Below are positions 48,301 through 57,340 of a stretch of 64,000 nucleotides of DNA, one piece after another. The translations under genes were made by a program, and so were the position numbers. Source of the DNA: Dastarcus helophoroides (taxonomy: Eukaryota; Arthropoda; Insecta; Coleoptera; Bothrideridae); the NCBI GenBank assembly GCA_028583605.1, contig CM053329.1, positions 7,502,001 to 7,566,000 on the forward strand, written 5' to 3'. How positions within the stretch are numbered: position 1 is the stretch's first letter; every line of letters starts with the position of its first letter. Below the pieces are notes generated by a model. The model had not been told where the DNA came from and ran no database searches. It saw nothing but the letters and a program-made list of their open reading frames with translations.

Positions 48301-51300
48301 CCTACTATTTCCAGCAGAAATAGAGGATCGGGATTTTCTACAAACATAGACCAATTTTGTGAGATAAATTACCTGATCATAACAAAAATTCAAATTTACG
48401 AAAATGTTACACTGTTTGTAGCTGCCTTTCCAGTAAACTAAAAAAAAATTGACCAATACCGTTCTTAATGCAGTTTTTTTCGTATAATTTAATCATGTAA
48501 ATGATTTTTTAATTGGGGTCCATGGTTTTGCAGTTACAACCTAAGACTCATTTTTTTCAATAGAAACCATAGCAGGCAATGATTTTAAGTGAAAGAGCAT
48601 TTTTTCTCCTTGCAAAAATATACACTTTTATAAATTTATCTTAAGAAATTAAATTAAAGCTACGGACGGTTTTTTTATTATTTTATGTACAGTGGGTGGC
48701 CAAATTACTAGAAACATTTGCAATTTTACGAATTTTCCGACATTATAAGCATTTAAAACGCAAATTAACTCAATTAATTATACTAAGCGATGTATAATAC
48801 GTTGCCATAACTTGAATAATACTTTTTGGCGCCTAAATGTAAATAAATTGCACGTTTGACACTTGTCCGCATTTAATGGATAGCTTTTGATGACCACTAA
48901 TTCACGAGTTAACTTGACTGTGCGGTGAAAACTGGTGTTTTAAAACAGTTTTTGGTGATACATTTAGTTGTTTTAATGACTTTAAATATTGTTTCATATT
49001 ATCTAGACAATTTAGAATGTATTAATAGATAAGTAACTTTAAATTTATAAATTTTTGGAAAAAATTAGGCTCAAGATCATTTTTCAAAAAGAATGATTTT
49101 TTTCAGATGGGAAAAGACAAAATATATTCTCCCAACCAGGTTTTGGAAATTTCGATCCCTTCTAAAGAATACTCTCTACTCTCAAAGGAAAATGGCTTTA
49201 ACTCATGTTTCTGTTGCCACAGTTAACAGAATAGAAGTAAAAAAAAATTAAAAGAGTGATCAAGCGAAACGTGTTGGGAACTGTGGTCGAAAACTACCAT
49301 GAGGTGATAGAAAAATAAGAAATGTTTGTATGCAAAACCAAACCAAAAGCAGTAAAATGCCAACAAAATTGGTGCAAGACTCAGGAATGAATTTGTCTGA
49401 GAGAACCGTTCGAAGGTTCGAAAACGTCTGCAAGAGCAAGGTTTTAAGTATTGCAGGCCAATAAAAAAACCAAGATTGACCAGAGCTATGAATAAAAGGC
49501 GGTTGAAGTGGGCCAAATATCATCGGCATATGTCTTCGTACTGTCCTCTACCGTTTCATGGTATAAAGCTGCAGTCAAATGACGATACCGCTTTGTAGAA
49601 AACCGTAGCTTTAGAGAATTTTATAAAGCGAATGCGTGAAACAAGGTAGATAAACGTAAACTAATCTCAGAGCCTTAATAGTCCGCAACATTAATTTCCT
49701 AGGAATCTGAAGCACTTTATCCCTGTTTGTCTCAGTGTACTGACTAACTCAAAAAAAAAAATCCAAACTGATGAAAAATATTTACTCTATATTCGTTATC
49801 TGCAGCTGAAGATGTTTTTAAGCAAGTAATATTACTATACATTTACCGATGAGAGTTCTAACCCTTTTGGGGACACAAATAAAATAATATTTCGATATAG
49901 ATATAACAGCACTGCAAAACGACTACTCATGAATACCATATAAAACAATGGAAAAAGCAAAAACATCAAAAAAAAACGTGATCCAAATCTGAAATGACAT
50001 ATAAGGTAAATAAATTTGGTTCAATTTGCAAGTTCCAAGAATTCCTGATATCTATTTTGAAAAAAATCATATCATGTCATAAACTTGTAAAACCTAAATT
50101 ATTCTATAATTTGGAAATATTTCCTCCTTTACACACAACCGTTTCGTGTTTTTAAATTTTGAGATTAATTGGTGCTGAAACCTGGACCTATGCATTACTG
50201 GCACAATATTTTTGAAATGGCGTCAATTAACTTCTTGTAAGTTTATACTAATTTTACCATAATTCATAATTTAGCCATTTCCCGCTGCTTGGAAACAAAC
50301 GCTTAAAACTTTAAGATTAGTTTTAAGATATTAAAATAGAAACGCTTTTATCTGTTTCGTTAGGGCCGCTCTAGAAAATTCTCAAACAGAATAAAACGAG
50401 CCGTCTCTTCTGAACCGTCGTCGGCGTCAACCGTCCACAACCCTCTTTTTGAAGGAGATAGCTCTTTAAAGTTTAACATCACATAGCTCGCCAAGAAATT
50501 TTTTCATTGGTAAATGTAGGGGAGCAGGGGTATTGGTGTTGAAAGGCGGGAGGTTTGATGCATGAGGACAGCCATAACACTTAAATCTTCTCCAAATATA
50601 GCAGAGAAAAGTGCATGTGTTTGTTTGCGGCTTTCCTTATCTGATTTTTGCCAATTAAATTGTGGCAATAAGTGCATAATTTTAATAATTACCTATTATT
50701 GCTGGTAATATTTTAAGTACAAAGACATTATATTAAATATAATGTCTTCTTTTTTTAAATGTTTATGATGATGTAAACACTGTTGAATAATTTAACTACA
50801 TGTCTTTACATTTTAACTTTAACACAGAACGGTCGTTTGGGGCAATACCGCATAGGTGACCCTTGAGCGATGTTTTACATTTTCTGAGCAAATATATTCA
50901 GAAATGATCAAAGCACAACTCCTAACCTGTTTGAAATGAAAAACATCTGCAAGAAAGGTGTTTTAGCACAAAAATTTTACAGACGTAATTTTTCAAGGAA
51001 ATTCTTCGAAGACCGAAGATGAAGAAAATGAAGATTTTTTCAGTAGAAATGAAATGGACGTGGACGATGCAAACCATAACAAATGCAATATTTACCAAAG
51101 CTTTGGATGAAATAACGAAATGTGGTATCATTGTATTACATACAAGCCTGATCTCATGCCGTATGCTCTGGATACTGGAAAGGATCCTTTTTTTAAGAGT
51201 ACACTTATGGTTTGTACGATTAAGGTTAAAACCTGACGATTACTCATACCTATTACTTCTAGCAAGAATTATTTATGCGTAATTGTGATTGTAAACTTTA

Positions 51301-53583
51301 ACCCGATTGTTTAAACTCGATCTATTTAATATTTTACCTATTTCTTTATTATATTCAAAGAATACGCCTTAAACATCATTACCGCTTTACCTGGACGGTA
51401 TTATTCATAATCTAATGTCGCCGAAATTTGTTTTTTTTATTAATGTTATTATTAATTCTTGGTACAAGTTAAATACATGTTGTGTTAAAGCGTTGATTAT
51501 GGAATAGTATAAATCGAAATATTACAAAAATAAAGGGTTTTTTCTTTAAGTGAACGACATTCCCCCTGCTTCTTGTAACAAACAAACCCGTGCTAAATAT
51601 ATTACAAGTTAATAGAAAAATCATCGTATCTCCGAAATTTCTTGAAATAAATATATAAACCTATATATTTTTGAAAAGCTCTTTCATTTAAAATCATTGC
51701 CTGCTATGGTCTCCATTTCAAAAAATAGAGTTTTAGGTTATAGCTTCAAAACAATGAGGCCAATTAAAAAATAATTTACACCATTAATTTCTACAAAAAA
51801 ATTGCTTCAAATTTTAGTAGTTAACCGGAAAGAAGTATAACATTTTCGATTTTTTTTTATTTTTTAAAATTTTGCCAAAATGGATAAAGTTACAACAATT
51901 TTGTTGTGACCAGCTAATTCATCTCACAAAATTGGCCTAGGTTTGTAAAACCCCGATCCTTTATCTCTGCTGGAAATTGTAGCAATAGGGCAAAACCATT
52001 GAAAATGGGCTGTACTGTACATGGAATCGGCTCAAGCAGTTCAATGTGTGATCAATCAAAAGATATTTTTGTTTCCACGGGACGAAGAAATCTCGTAGCT
52101 AACGATTTTCCACGTCACAATAAATCATTGATGGATTCAAAATGCACGTTTTCGAGGTAGCTTTATCGGCATTAGGGCTGTCAGGTGTCCCGATTTAGGC
52201 GAGACTGTCCCGACTTTAACATTTGTCCCGCCTCTCGCCTTCCCCCCGCCGGGGACAAAACGTTCCGATTTTTACCGGATTTATAATTTAAAATATTCCG
52301 CCACATTCAGCGGCGGTTAACTTTTAATTATGTTACTTTACCCAGATGGCGAATGTGTTGTTTCTACGTTTTTGCCATTTTTTAGCTTAGGTTTACGATT
52401 CCCCTGTCCTTTGTTAGGCTCTTGTTTTGTTAATCCCGTAAATTTTTATATTTTGTGTATTATTATTTATAGTGGGACTGTGTATATGAGATAACACATT
52501 CTTTATAACAATTGCTATTTATGATGTATACAAAATCCCCAAATGTCGTTAAAGTTTTAAAAATTCTTTATTTATTTTCTTATTCCGAAAATCTCAAAAT
52601 CGAACGGATTACCTGTGTGAAGTGATTGTACTTGTCGCTTCCAAATTCGTATTCTGTGGACTTGTGGAACCATGTTGCAATCGCTTTTTCCCAATTAGAG
52701 GCACAATTCTGTACGGAAATACTGCTTACGTACAGATTTTGACCAACGGCAAACCAACGTTCTAAAACATTTATCATTTTGCATAGTATAATATATGTAA
52801 ACTGCTTTTTTAAACACATTTTATGGTCCAACAACTGTGGAATTAAGAACACATGTACGTACTGTCATTAACACGCTGGGTAGCCTTTATTTTTCTATCA
52901 GCCTGATCCTGAGCCAGAGCGGCCAGATTGCTATCCCATCTCTGAAAGACATTAAGAGTGTCAATCTTGTAAAATTTGACAAAAAATCGAAATAATTCAA
53001 CTTGTTACCATTCGCTTCAGATTCGTTGCTCTTGGATGTGATTTAAGTTTACCTCTAGCTACCATTAGCCTCAACTCGTTGTGTTTGGCTGTTATTAACA
53101 TTGGATCATCAAAGCCTAAGGCAAGAGTCATCAAAAAACTAATTTGGCTTATGAGTTATACTTACTTAATCCTGACACTATAAGACCGCCGTCATTCCTA
53201 TTATTCATATTATTTCTATTAGAAGAAGGATAATCTGGATAACTAGGTCTCTGATCGAATCGAGTATCTCTACCTCTATTGGGTATATTGTCTCTGTTTC
53301 TATTAGGGTCATAGGGGTAATTGTTGCTGGGCCTCATGTTAGAGGGGTACGACGGTAGCCCGGGATTATAAATAGGATCATAAACGGGATTAGAATCGGG
53401 TGCAGGATATCCTGGATCATCATATGATGGATATTGACCATAAACGGGATTATTACGGCGATTATGATTGGGATAACTGTCACGAGGATTATCCCATTGG
53501 TTACCACCATAATAATCATCTTGTGCACACGTGCATAACAGCAATGCAGAAATATAAAAGATTATTCCAAGTTTTATTCCCAT
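36245..53583 (-). CDS. Secreted CAP-superfamily (antigen 5 / SCP-like) protein, six exons
   Basis: Gene-level entry; the exons are listed separately. A signal peptide (MGIKLGIIFYISALLLCTCA, cleavage probably before QDD) precedes about 120 residues rich in Tyr, Pro, Asn, Asp and Arg, then a CAP domain: ITAKHNELRLMVARGK, RWDSNLAALAQDQAD, FAVGQNLY, NHFTQIIWANTTHVGCGF, YVCNYGPPGN and a Cys-bearing C-terminus. Exon phases (1,0,1,0,2) are all compatible and every junction has GT/AG. Insect relatives include venom allergen 5-like and cysteine-rich secretory proteins, with mostly unknown roles. One-base frame break near 52755. The long N-terminal linker is unusual for antigen 5-like proteins. The last two introns (about 9.0 and 7.2 kb) hold LINEs, mariners and AT tracts. 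Length about 320 residues. Confidence 0.88.
36321..36830. other. CAP intron sequence, AT-rich, no feature seen
   Basis: Simple AT-rich sequence between terminal exon 6 and the LINE ORF1 remnant. No ORF or repeat boundary was recognised. Confidence 0.4.
36830..38740 (-). mobile_element. LINE (Jockey-type) 5' part: leader and decayed ORF1
   Basis: The 5' leader (about 38740-38465) precedes an ORF1 beginning MKRKKLKTCERAISSKSEDD at 38464. Further on the - strand are KIYPTRPEDHQALVKELKEK, then three zinc-knuckle-like motifs near 37700-37510: CFNYQSYGHTQKNC (second Cys changed to Tyr), CVKCGQKHATKTC and CANCELAHLESYRCC. The end is NNFIEKIQELMKIVE near 37220. Several frameshifts and stops are present and ORF2 is absent. 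It sits inside the last CAP intron in the same orientation. The long top-strand ORF at 36831-37493 is its shadow. Confidence 0.8.
37220..38464 (-). pseudogene. LINE ORF1 (gag-like, CCHC) pseudogene
   Basis: Nucleic-acid-binding ORF1 of a Jockey-type element, broken into at least three frames. The QNW..V segment and DHQALVKELKEK region resemble the RRM-like part, followed by CCHC knuckles. The first knuckle has lost a Cys. No function is expected. Confidence 0.72.
38741..40780. other. CAP intron sequence; short AT-repeat tract and repeat ends
   Basis: Contains a weak inverted pair at about 38790-38880, an AT-repeat stretch (39180-39390) and a block TTCATCCCCTCTATA..TTAAAGTAGATTT (about 39640-39720) that recurs at 43325-43400 on the other side of the mariner copies. 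No gene seen. Confidence 0.45.
40784..42088 (-). mobile_element. mariner-family transposon, decayed
   Basis: The left end GAGGTGAGTTCAAAAAAGTA and the right end, reverse-complemented, GGTGTCTTCAAAAGGTAAGG both continue into GGTGACT, giving ~28-bp imperfect TIRs. Between them on the - strand is a broken mariner transposase. The right tip has lost the expected bases next to TA. It is in the CAP intron between exons 5 and 6. Confidence 0.85.
40836..41927 (-). pseudogene. mariner transposase pseudogene
   Basis: N-terminal HTH region (QGICIKFCVKNGIKCSKTLE; AYGESALSKKK), linker REVAEDVDISVGSGHAIFLN, then a catalytic region with VITGDESWIYGYDVKTK and HHDNAPGHSSLLVRGFLAKN. Where the third catalytic Asp of a DD34D enzyme should be (34 residues after the HHD Asp), the frame reads APCYF, so Asp has become Tyr. 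At least four frameshifts and an in-frame stop just before VITGDES. Inactive. Confidence 0.88.
42090..43066 (-). pseudogene. Second mariner-family transposase pseudogene
   Basis: The N-terminal part at 43066-42797 reads VRLRHVMLYEFGKDLSFR, then TALRTVKKWFGRFLQGNFSPKVEARS: the HTH of the SETMAR/cecropia-like mariner group, where [WF]F.RF..GNF..K.E.RS is typical. The rest is heavily broken (WIDW, PPCRNF, EWHTKICKSLKNH recognisable). It abuts the first mariner at about 42088 without intact TIRs. Its subfamily differs from its neighbour's. Confidence 0.75.
43067..43552. other. CAP intron sequence; second copy of a dispersed block
   Basis: A block at about 43310-43440 (GCTTCGTCCCCTCTATAGCT; AAAGTAGATTTGAGTTTTGT; AGTAAACTTCTATACTCTTT) matches 39640-39740. 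No coding seen between the mariner remnant and CAP exon 5. Confidence 0.5.
43553..43650 (-). CDS. CAP gene exon 5
   Basis: The acceptor TTTTTGTAG lies above 43650 and the donor CC|GTAAGT below 43553. In phase 0 it gives IIWANTTHVGCGFSCF, then NEDIWTTQLYVCNYGP. This completes the HFTQ|IIWA motif begun in exon 4 and contains both VGCG and the YVCNYGP signature. It lies 9 kb from exon 4. Confidence 0.92.
43730..45080. repeat. AT-rich degenerate repeat tract in CAP intron 4
   Basis: Same family as the other tracts (TTTCGAAATTATTTTCGACAT-like). A local inverted pair is centred near 44772. Starts about 80 bp upstream of CAP exon 5. Confidence 0.65.
45115..46290 (-). pseudogene. LINE RNase H and C-terminal domain, interrupted
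   Basis: The - strand begins IWFTDESKTA (RNase H strand 1, with Asp-Glu-Ser for the usual Asp-Gly-Ser), FQTEIHTIELCAYERLRRNL, then LSLKWVPGHKGIQGNKAANQ and LAREGSASSFFGPEPAF. After ERQGLLRTQQIQI comes DRLTGHCPMRYHLKKMGQ, then a 283-bp insertion, and the tail with EVYPLPTLAVEAFVIKM and Cys-rich CKCDALARKRHVQLGWASLD. Stops and frame changes are scattered. R1/Jockey-type by the RNase H plus LTGH tail. The RT part is missing. Confidence 0.82.
45434..45716. mobile_element. MITE (283 bp) with perfect 21-bp TIRs, inserted in LINE remnant
   Basis: 45434-45454 (GGATTGGACCGTGTCAAAGA...) is the exact complement of 45696-45716. LINE coding similarity stops at one end and resumes at the other. No ORF of its own. 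No clear target duplication was found. Confidence 0.75.
46390..47580. repeat. AT-rich degenerate repeat tract in CAP intron 4
   Basis: Top strand mainly in the TTTCGACTTTTTTCTCGAAATTT form. Open frames here (for example 46305-46523, 47095-47408) are artefacts. A GC-richer break lies at about 46870-46920. Confidence 0.7.
47590..48260. other. CAP intron sequence, no feature recognised
   Basis: Mixed-composition non-coding sequence. A 60-codon - strand frame at 47582-47764 has no recognisable similarity. Confidence 0.4.
48690..49620 (+). pseudogene. Tc1-like transposon remnant with transposase fragment
   Basis: A TIR-like end ACAGTGGGTGGCCAAATTAC at about 48690 is followed on the + strand by MGKDKIYSPNQVLEISIPSK (49108) and then, across frame changes, RKRLQEQGFKYCRPIKKPRL and TRAMNKRRLKWAKYHRHMSS. 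R-x-L-x-x-x-G-[LF]-K-x-x-[RP]-x-x-K-P-x-L and the RL-x-WAK segment belong to the second HTH/linker of Tc1 transposases. The DDE catalytic region and the right TIR were not found. Confidence 0.75.
50722..50748. repeat. Perfect 12-bp hairpin with TAA loop
   Basis: AAGACATTATAT (50722-50733), TAA, ATATAATGTCTT (50737-50748), followed by a T-run. Resembles a terminator-like hairpin but lies in a eukaryotic intron with no adjacent gene end. Confidence 0.8.
52016..52560. other. CAP intron sequence with a GC-rich repeat-like block
   Basis: A GC-richer block at about 52190-52270 (TGTCCCGACTTTAACATTTG, CCCCCCGCCGGGGACAAAAC) looks like part of a dispersed repeat, but no boundaries were found. Confidence 0.35.
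52613..52801 (-). CDS. CAP gene exon 4, with one-base frame break
   Basis: Proposed acceptor AAAAAAGCAG above 52801; donor ACACAG|GTAATC below 52613. The first frame reads YYTMQNDKCFRT (the HDxCRxx-like segment). Shifting by one base near 52755 gives FAVGQNLYVSSISVQNCASN, then WEKAIATWFHKSTEYEFG and NHFTQ. FAVGQN and H-[FY]-TQ are invariant CAP features. The alternative acceptor ATTCCACAG upstream gives a less family-like start. Confidence 0.78.
52863..52941 (-). CDS. CAP gene exon 3
   Basis: The acceptor GTCTTTCAG lies above 52941. It encodes RWDSNLAALAQDQADR, the canonical W-D-x-L-A-x-x-A-Q helix, then KIKATQRVND. The 3' end is placed at A|GTACGT (52863), giving a 61-nt intron to exon 4. 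The expected Cys after the AQ helix is missing, so this boundary is the least certain in the gene. Confidence 0.75.
53009..53115 (-). CDS. CAP gene exon 2: start of CAP domain
   Basis: The acceptor GCCTTAG lies above 53115 and the donor ATG|GTAACA below 53009. It encodes FDDPMLITAKHNELRLMVAR, then GKLKSHPRATNLKRM. HNELR with the following VARG...PRATN is the first conserved helix of CAP domains, including the first His of the conserved site. Confidence 0.9.
53166..53583 (-). CDS. CAP gene exon 1: signal peptide and Tyr/Pro/Asn-rich linker
   Basis: ATG at 53581-53583; donor A|GTAAGT below 53166. After the hydrophobic leader come repeated Asn-Pro/Tyr-Pro/Arg-Asn stretches (YPNHNRRNNPVYGQYPSY, RPSYPDYPSSNRNNMNN), predicted disordered. 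The CAP domain does not begin until exon 2. Reading past the donor gives only six more codons to a stop. Confidence 0.88.
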
Positions 53584-53589
53584 TTTAAT

Positions 53590-54230
53590 AATTATCCAAA
53601 TAGATCAATATTAACTAAAATTTAAACAGAAGAAAATAATTACTAATTACTCATGTCAATACAAAAAAATTGGGTCTATATTTTAACGACTAATTTTCGA
53701 ATTCTTTATATCTAAAAATAGCTAAAACTATTGCTTATTCTCCAAAATTTTGCTAATGTAACTTTTACAATAATTTTATTGAGAAAAACCTAAAATACAA
53801 CAGGAAAATAATTAAAATTTTACTAATGTGGTTTTTTTAGTCAAGGACTATATGCACGTTACAACGCTGCGACCAATTTTGTGAGATGGTAGGAACAAAA
53901 ATGACTTCTAGAAGTTGTAAATACGATGTCGACTCATTCTGATATATTCGCGGCGGAGTCAAAACAAAATATTGCTTTGACTATAATTGTCAAGCTTTGC
54001 AAAGTTTATGACCCGTATTTTTAACAACATTTCTCTATCAACATCAGTTATGGACACAAGCGGACCAAGTTTGGAGATAATAAAATTAAATGGGATCCAA
54101 GTGTGGAATCTAAACTCATATTGGTACCTCGATTGCTTCTAAAGATAATCCACAAATAAGGAAAACAATGGCCATCAACGAATTTTCACATCTACATAGC
54201 ACTCACGAAAGGCAAGCATGATTCATGGTT
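53590..54230. other. Upstream region of the CAP gene, no feature proven
   Basis: AT-rich sequence 5' of the CAP start codon on the - strand. A possible acceptor (AAATTTTAG) about 35 bases before the ATG might mark a 5' UTR intron. No convincing TATA box could be chosen in this composition. Confidence 0.3.
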
Positions 54231-54239
54231 TTCTCGGAA

Positions 54240-55178
54240 CACAGAATTTAAAGATATGAAACCTATATTAACCAGTGGCAATAGGGATCATTATTGTGCA
54301 TAACCTCTACTGGAAACAACTAGCTGTGGTGGCAGTACATCAGATGAAGTAAAAATATGTCGGGGCGTACGCCAGGGACGTATTCTTTTTTCAGTTTTAT
54401 TCAATCCATACTCTGAGCAAGTAATCCAGGAAACGCTGGCCGGTCAGAATGGAATAAAAATGAATGGATAACATATCAACAATATTAGATAAGCAGACAA
54501 TACTGCCCTTGTAGCTGGTAGCCTTGAAGACCTACAAAACTTGGTTAATAGAATTCACCTGTACTCGCTCCGATATGGTCTAAACCTAAACTCAGCTAAA
54601 ACCAAATAGATAGTAATATCGAAAAATCCAGTTAACCCACAAAGACCCTTAATGGTGAATAACGAAACTGTTAAAAGAGTATCATATTGAAAAAGCCAGA
54701 ACCGAATTCCTCCAGATGAAAAGCTTTTTCGTTGACAAAGATCTTAGCTTACCTTTGAAGATACGAGTGTTAAGGTGTTATGTGTCCTGTTAAATGGAGC
54801 TGAGACGTGGACGGTAAACGAAAAAATTACAGGGAAAATTAATGCCTTTGAAATTTGGTTATATAATCGCATACTTAAAATCTCCTGGACAGAACACGTA
54901 ACCAACAAACAGATCCTTAAAAGAATGAATGGAGCTCGTATATACCTTGAAAAAACGCAAATTGGAATACCTCAGTCATATAATGAGGCACAACAAATAT
55001 AGGCTTCTATAACTAATACTGAAGGGTAAGCTCGAAGCGAAAAGGGGCCCAGGTAGAGGACGTCACTCTTAAATGAAAAACTTACGTGAATGGTTCGGCC
55101 TCAGTTCCCCTCAACTTTTCCGCATTGAGGTGAACAAAGTCAGGATTGCCATGATGATCGCCAATGTCCGAAACCAAT
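54240..55178 (+). pseudogene. LINE reverse-transcriptase fragment (3' part)
   Basis: The + strand reads NLYWKQLAVVAV-like sequence, then KICRGVRQGRILFSVLFNPY, SEQVIQETLAGQNGIKMNG and an ADNTALVAG segment where YADDTxL is expected (Tyr replaced by a stop, Asp by Asn). It continues LNRIHLYSLRYGLNLNSAKT, NGAETWTVNEKITGKINAFE, WLYNRILKISWTEHVTNKQI, RGPGRGRHS and VRIAMMIANVRNQ near 55178. The order RT, thumb (AETWT), ISWTE-VTN and RGPGR tail identifies a non-LTR element of the kind annotated as endonuclease-reverse transcriptase in insects. Several stops and frameshifts; the catalytic motif is broken. Confidence 0.85.
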
Positions 55179-55379
55179 GAGGTACCATAAGAAGAATAAT
55201 TCTGCATCACACAAGGACCCTTTACGATAGATGTTCTTTTACCGATTTTTCGTGGGTCAAATATTGAGTAGTATGTCTTTGACATAAAATTTCTAATTCA
55301 TCTTTGTAATCTTAATAAGTGCTACAAAATATAGCAACTAATGAACTGGAGCAGTACAAAACTGAAGAACCATAGACAT

Positions 55380-57340
55380 TGGTTTTTAAAATTCAACTTT
55401 AAAGTCAAAATTCCGCAAAAAGTGTCAGTTTCAACTAGTTTTATAAACAAATTTATTTCACTTAAATTTTTAACTCTTATTTTGATTCTGTTTTTATATT
55501 TTCATGTTCACACTTAACATTTCTACTTTTTCTCGAATATAAATTTGAAATCTCGAGATTAATTTTAAGATTAAGATTCCAAGAGTTTCAAATTTTAAAC
55601 ATTACCTTCCAAATTTCGACATGAAATGAAATGATAATAATTAGGGAAAAGATTAGCAATATTAACATTACATTTGAGATATTAACTTTTTTAATCTCAA
55701 AAGGGCGACTTTAACAAAAAAATTGCAATTTTAAATTATTATAACTTCAATTGTTTTTATTTTGGTCAGATTCTTTATTTTAATATTAAAAATTTAATTT
55801 TAGTCTTGATATTTAAAAATAGACAGTAGCTTTCAAGTTTTTATTTAAACTTTTGAAATAAACCTCACCATTACTCCAAAATTTCGAGAACAGATTAAAC
55901 TTTGAAATTGAACTTAGTGAATTTGAACTGACAGTTTGTTTCTTTAATGATAAATTTTTTAAATACCAAGATGAAAGATTATTCGAGATTAAAGCTAAAA
56001 TGAAGAGGCTAAAAATGAAGAATTAGATTGTAAATTTACAATTTTGGCTTTTCACCGATATTTCTGAAAAAAAAGGAAGAAAACATTTAGAGATAAAAGT
56101 TGAAATATGGGGAAATGAATTAAAATTTATTAAAAAAATTACGTATTTTCGATTTTAAAGCAGAAATTTTAAGGCAAAAATTATCAGTTCAAAATTATGC
56201 AAAGAAAATAAAAATTTCGAGCCAAAATCGCAATTTATCGAATTAAATGTCGAGTTTAAACTTGAAATTCCTATCACATCAAATGTGACAATTTCAATAA
56301 AATCAAAACCTCTAGAAAAATTCCCAATTTTGGATTTAAAATTAAAATTTTGGAAAAAAAATAAAAGACCCAAATTGTAAGCTTGAAATATTGGGAAAAA
56401 ATTGAAAATTTAGAACAAAAAATTCGAAAATTGATGTAAATCTCTAACATTTCAAAAAATTTATTTCTTTTAATAAAGGTCAAAACTCTTTCCGAAAAAA
56501 AATTCTTTGAAAAAAAAATCGAAATTAGTATAAATTTCAAGAAATTAGTTTGGAATTATAGTCATTTTTTCATTCAAGTTTAAAGTCGAGATCTTAAAAG
56601 AAAGGATAAATTAAATACTTCATGTTTAAACTCAATGAAAAAAATTGAAATTTCGACAAAGATTCGAATTTTATAGAAGAAAAACTATTTGAGATAAAAT
56701 TTCAATTCTTGAAGACATGTATTTGAAAATGTTAAAAAAAATATAAATCTCAATTGAGTGAACATTACCAAAAAATGCAAAAATCTTTTTGTTCATTTAA
56801 TTGAGATTTAAATTTTTTCTCGACATTTTCAAATACATGATTAAAGAATTGAAATTTTAACTCAAACAACTAACTAACTAACTTTTTAAATTTAGAATCT
56901 TTGTCGAAATTTTAATTTATTTTCCCTTCTTCTCTAAGGGAAGAATGAATTTCTACTACAAAATCCAAGTTTTAGGGAAACAAGTAAGTTTAGAGAAGTT
57001 TCGATTTAAAATTCAAAGTTGGAACAAAAATGAAACTTTGAAAAAATCATGATCCTTTGAAAACTTCTTACAAAAACCCTTCAAATCAAGTCGAAAATTA
57101 AAAAAAAAAAAAGAAAAAGTGGAAGGAAAGTCGAAATTTGGTATTGAGATTAAAATATTCTTTGCTTATTTGTTATTTACAATAAAAATCAATTTGGGAA
57201 TATGTATTCCTTAAATCCCAAGCTAAGCTTGGGATTTAAATGTCGAAACTTTTTAAGAGAAAATTTTTTAACTTTAATTTTCAAACTTAACCCCAAAATT
57301 TTGAAAAAAGAAACCTAAAATGCCTACAAGAATTATTTTA
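55380..57340. repeat. AT-rich degenerate repeat tract with a palindromic centre
   Basis: Same repeat family. The sequence folds back around about 56780: 56640-56765 is complementary, with drift, to 56800-56930 (AATTTCGACAAAGATTC / GAATCTTTGTCGAAATT; GTATTTGAAAATGT / ACATTTTCAAATAC; AAATCTCAATT / AATTGAGATTT). A second perfect palindrome lies at 57211-57239. Confidence 0.75.
57211..57239. repeat. Perfect 29-nt palindrome (14-bp arms, 1-nt centre)
   Basis: TTAAATCCCAAGCT, A, AGCTTGGGATTTAA. Close to the right edge of the AT tract. Confidence 0.9.

Larger units (their letters stand above)
48270..52015. mobile_element. Element with ~370-bp diverged inverted arms, containing a Tc1-like insertion
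   Basis: 48275-48640 and 51670-52010 are inverted copies at roughly 80% identity by eye. They share TTTCCAGCAGARATARAGGATC, CCAATTTTGTGAGAT and CCATAGCAGGCAATGATTTT, all in the mirrored order. The 3 kb between holds a Tc1-like remnant and otherwise no recognised gene. It could be one foldback transposon or two independent inverted insertions. Confidence 0.55.

Noticed and set aside
49223..49529. - strand frames of 89-97 codons
   Set aside because: Complement of the Tc1-like transposase fragment on the + strand.
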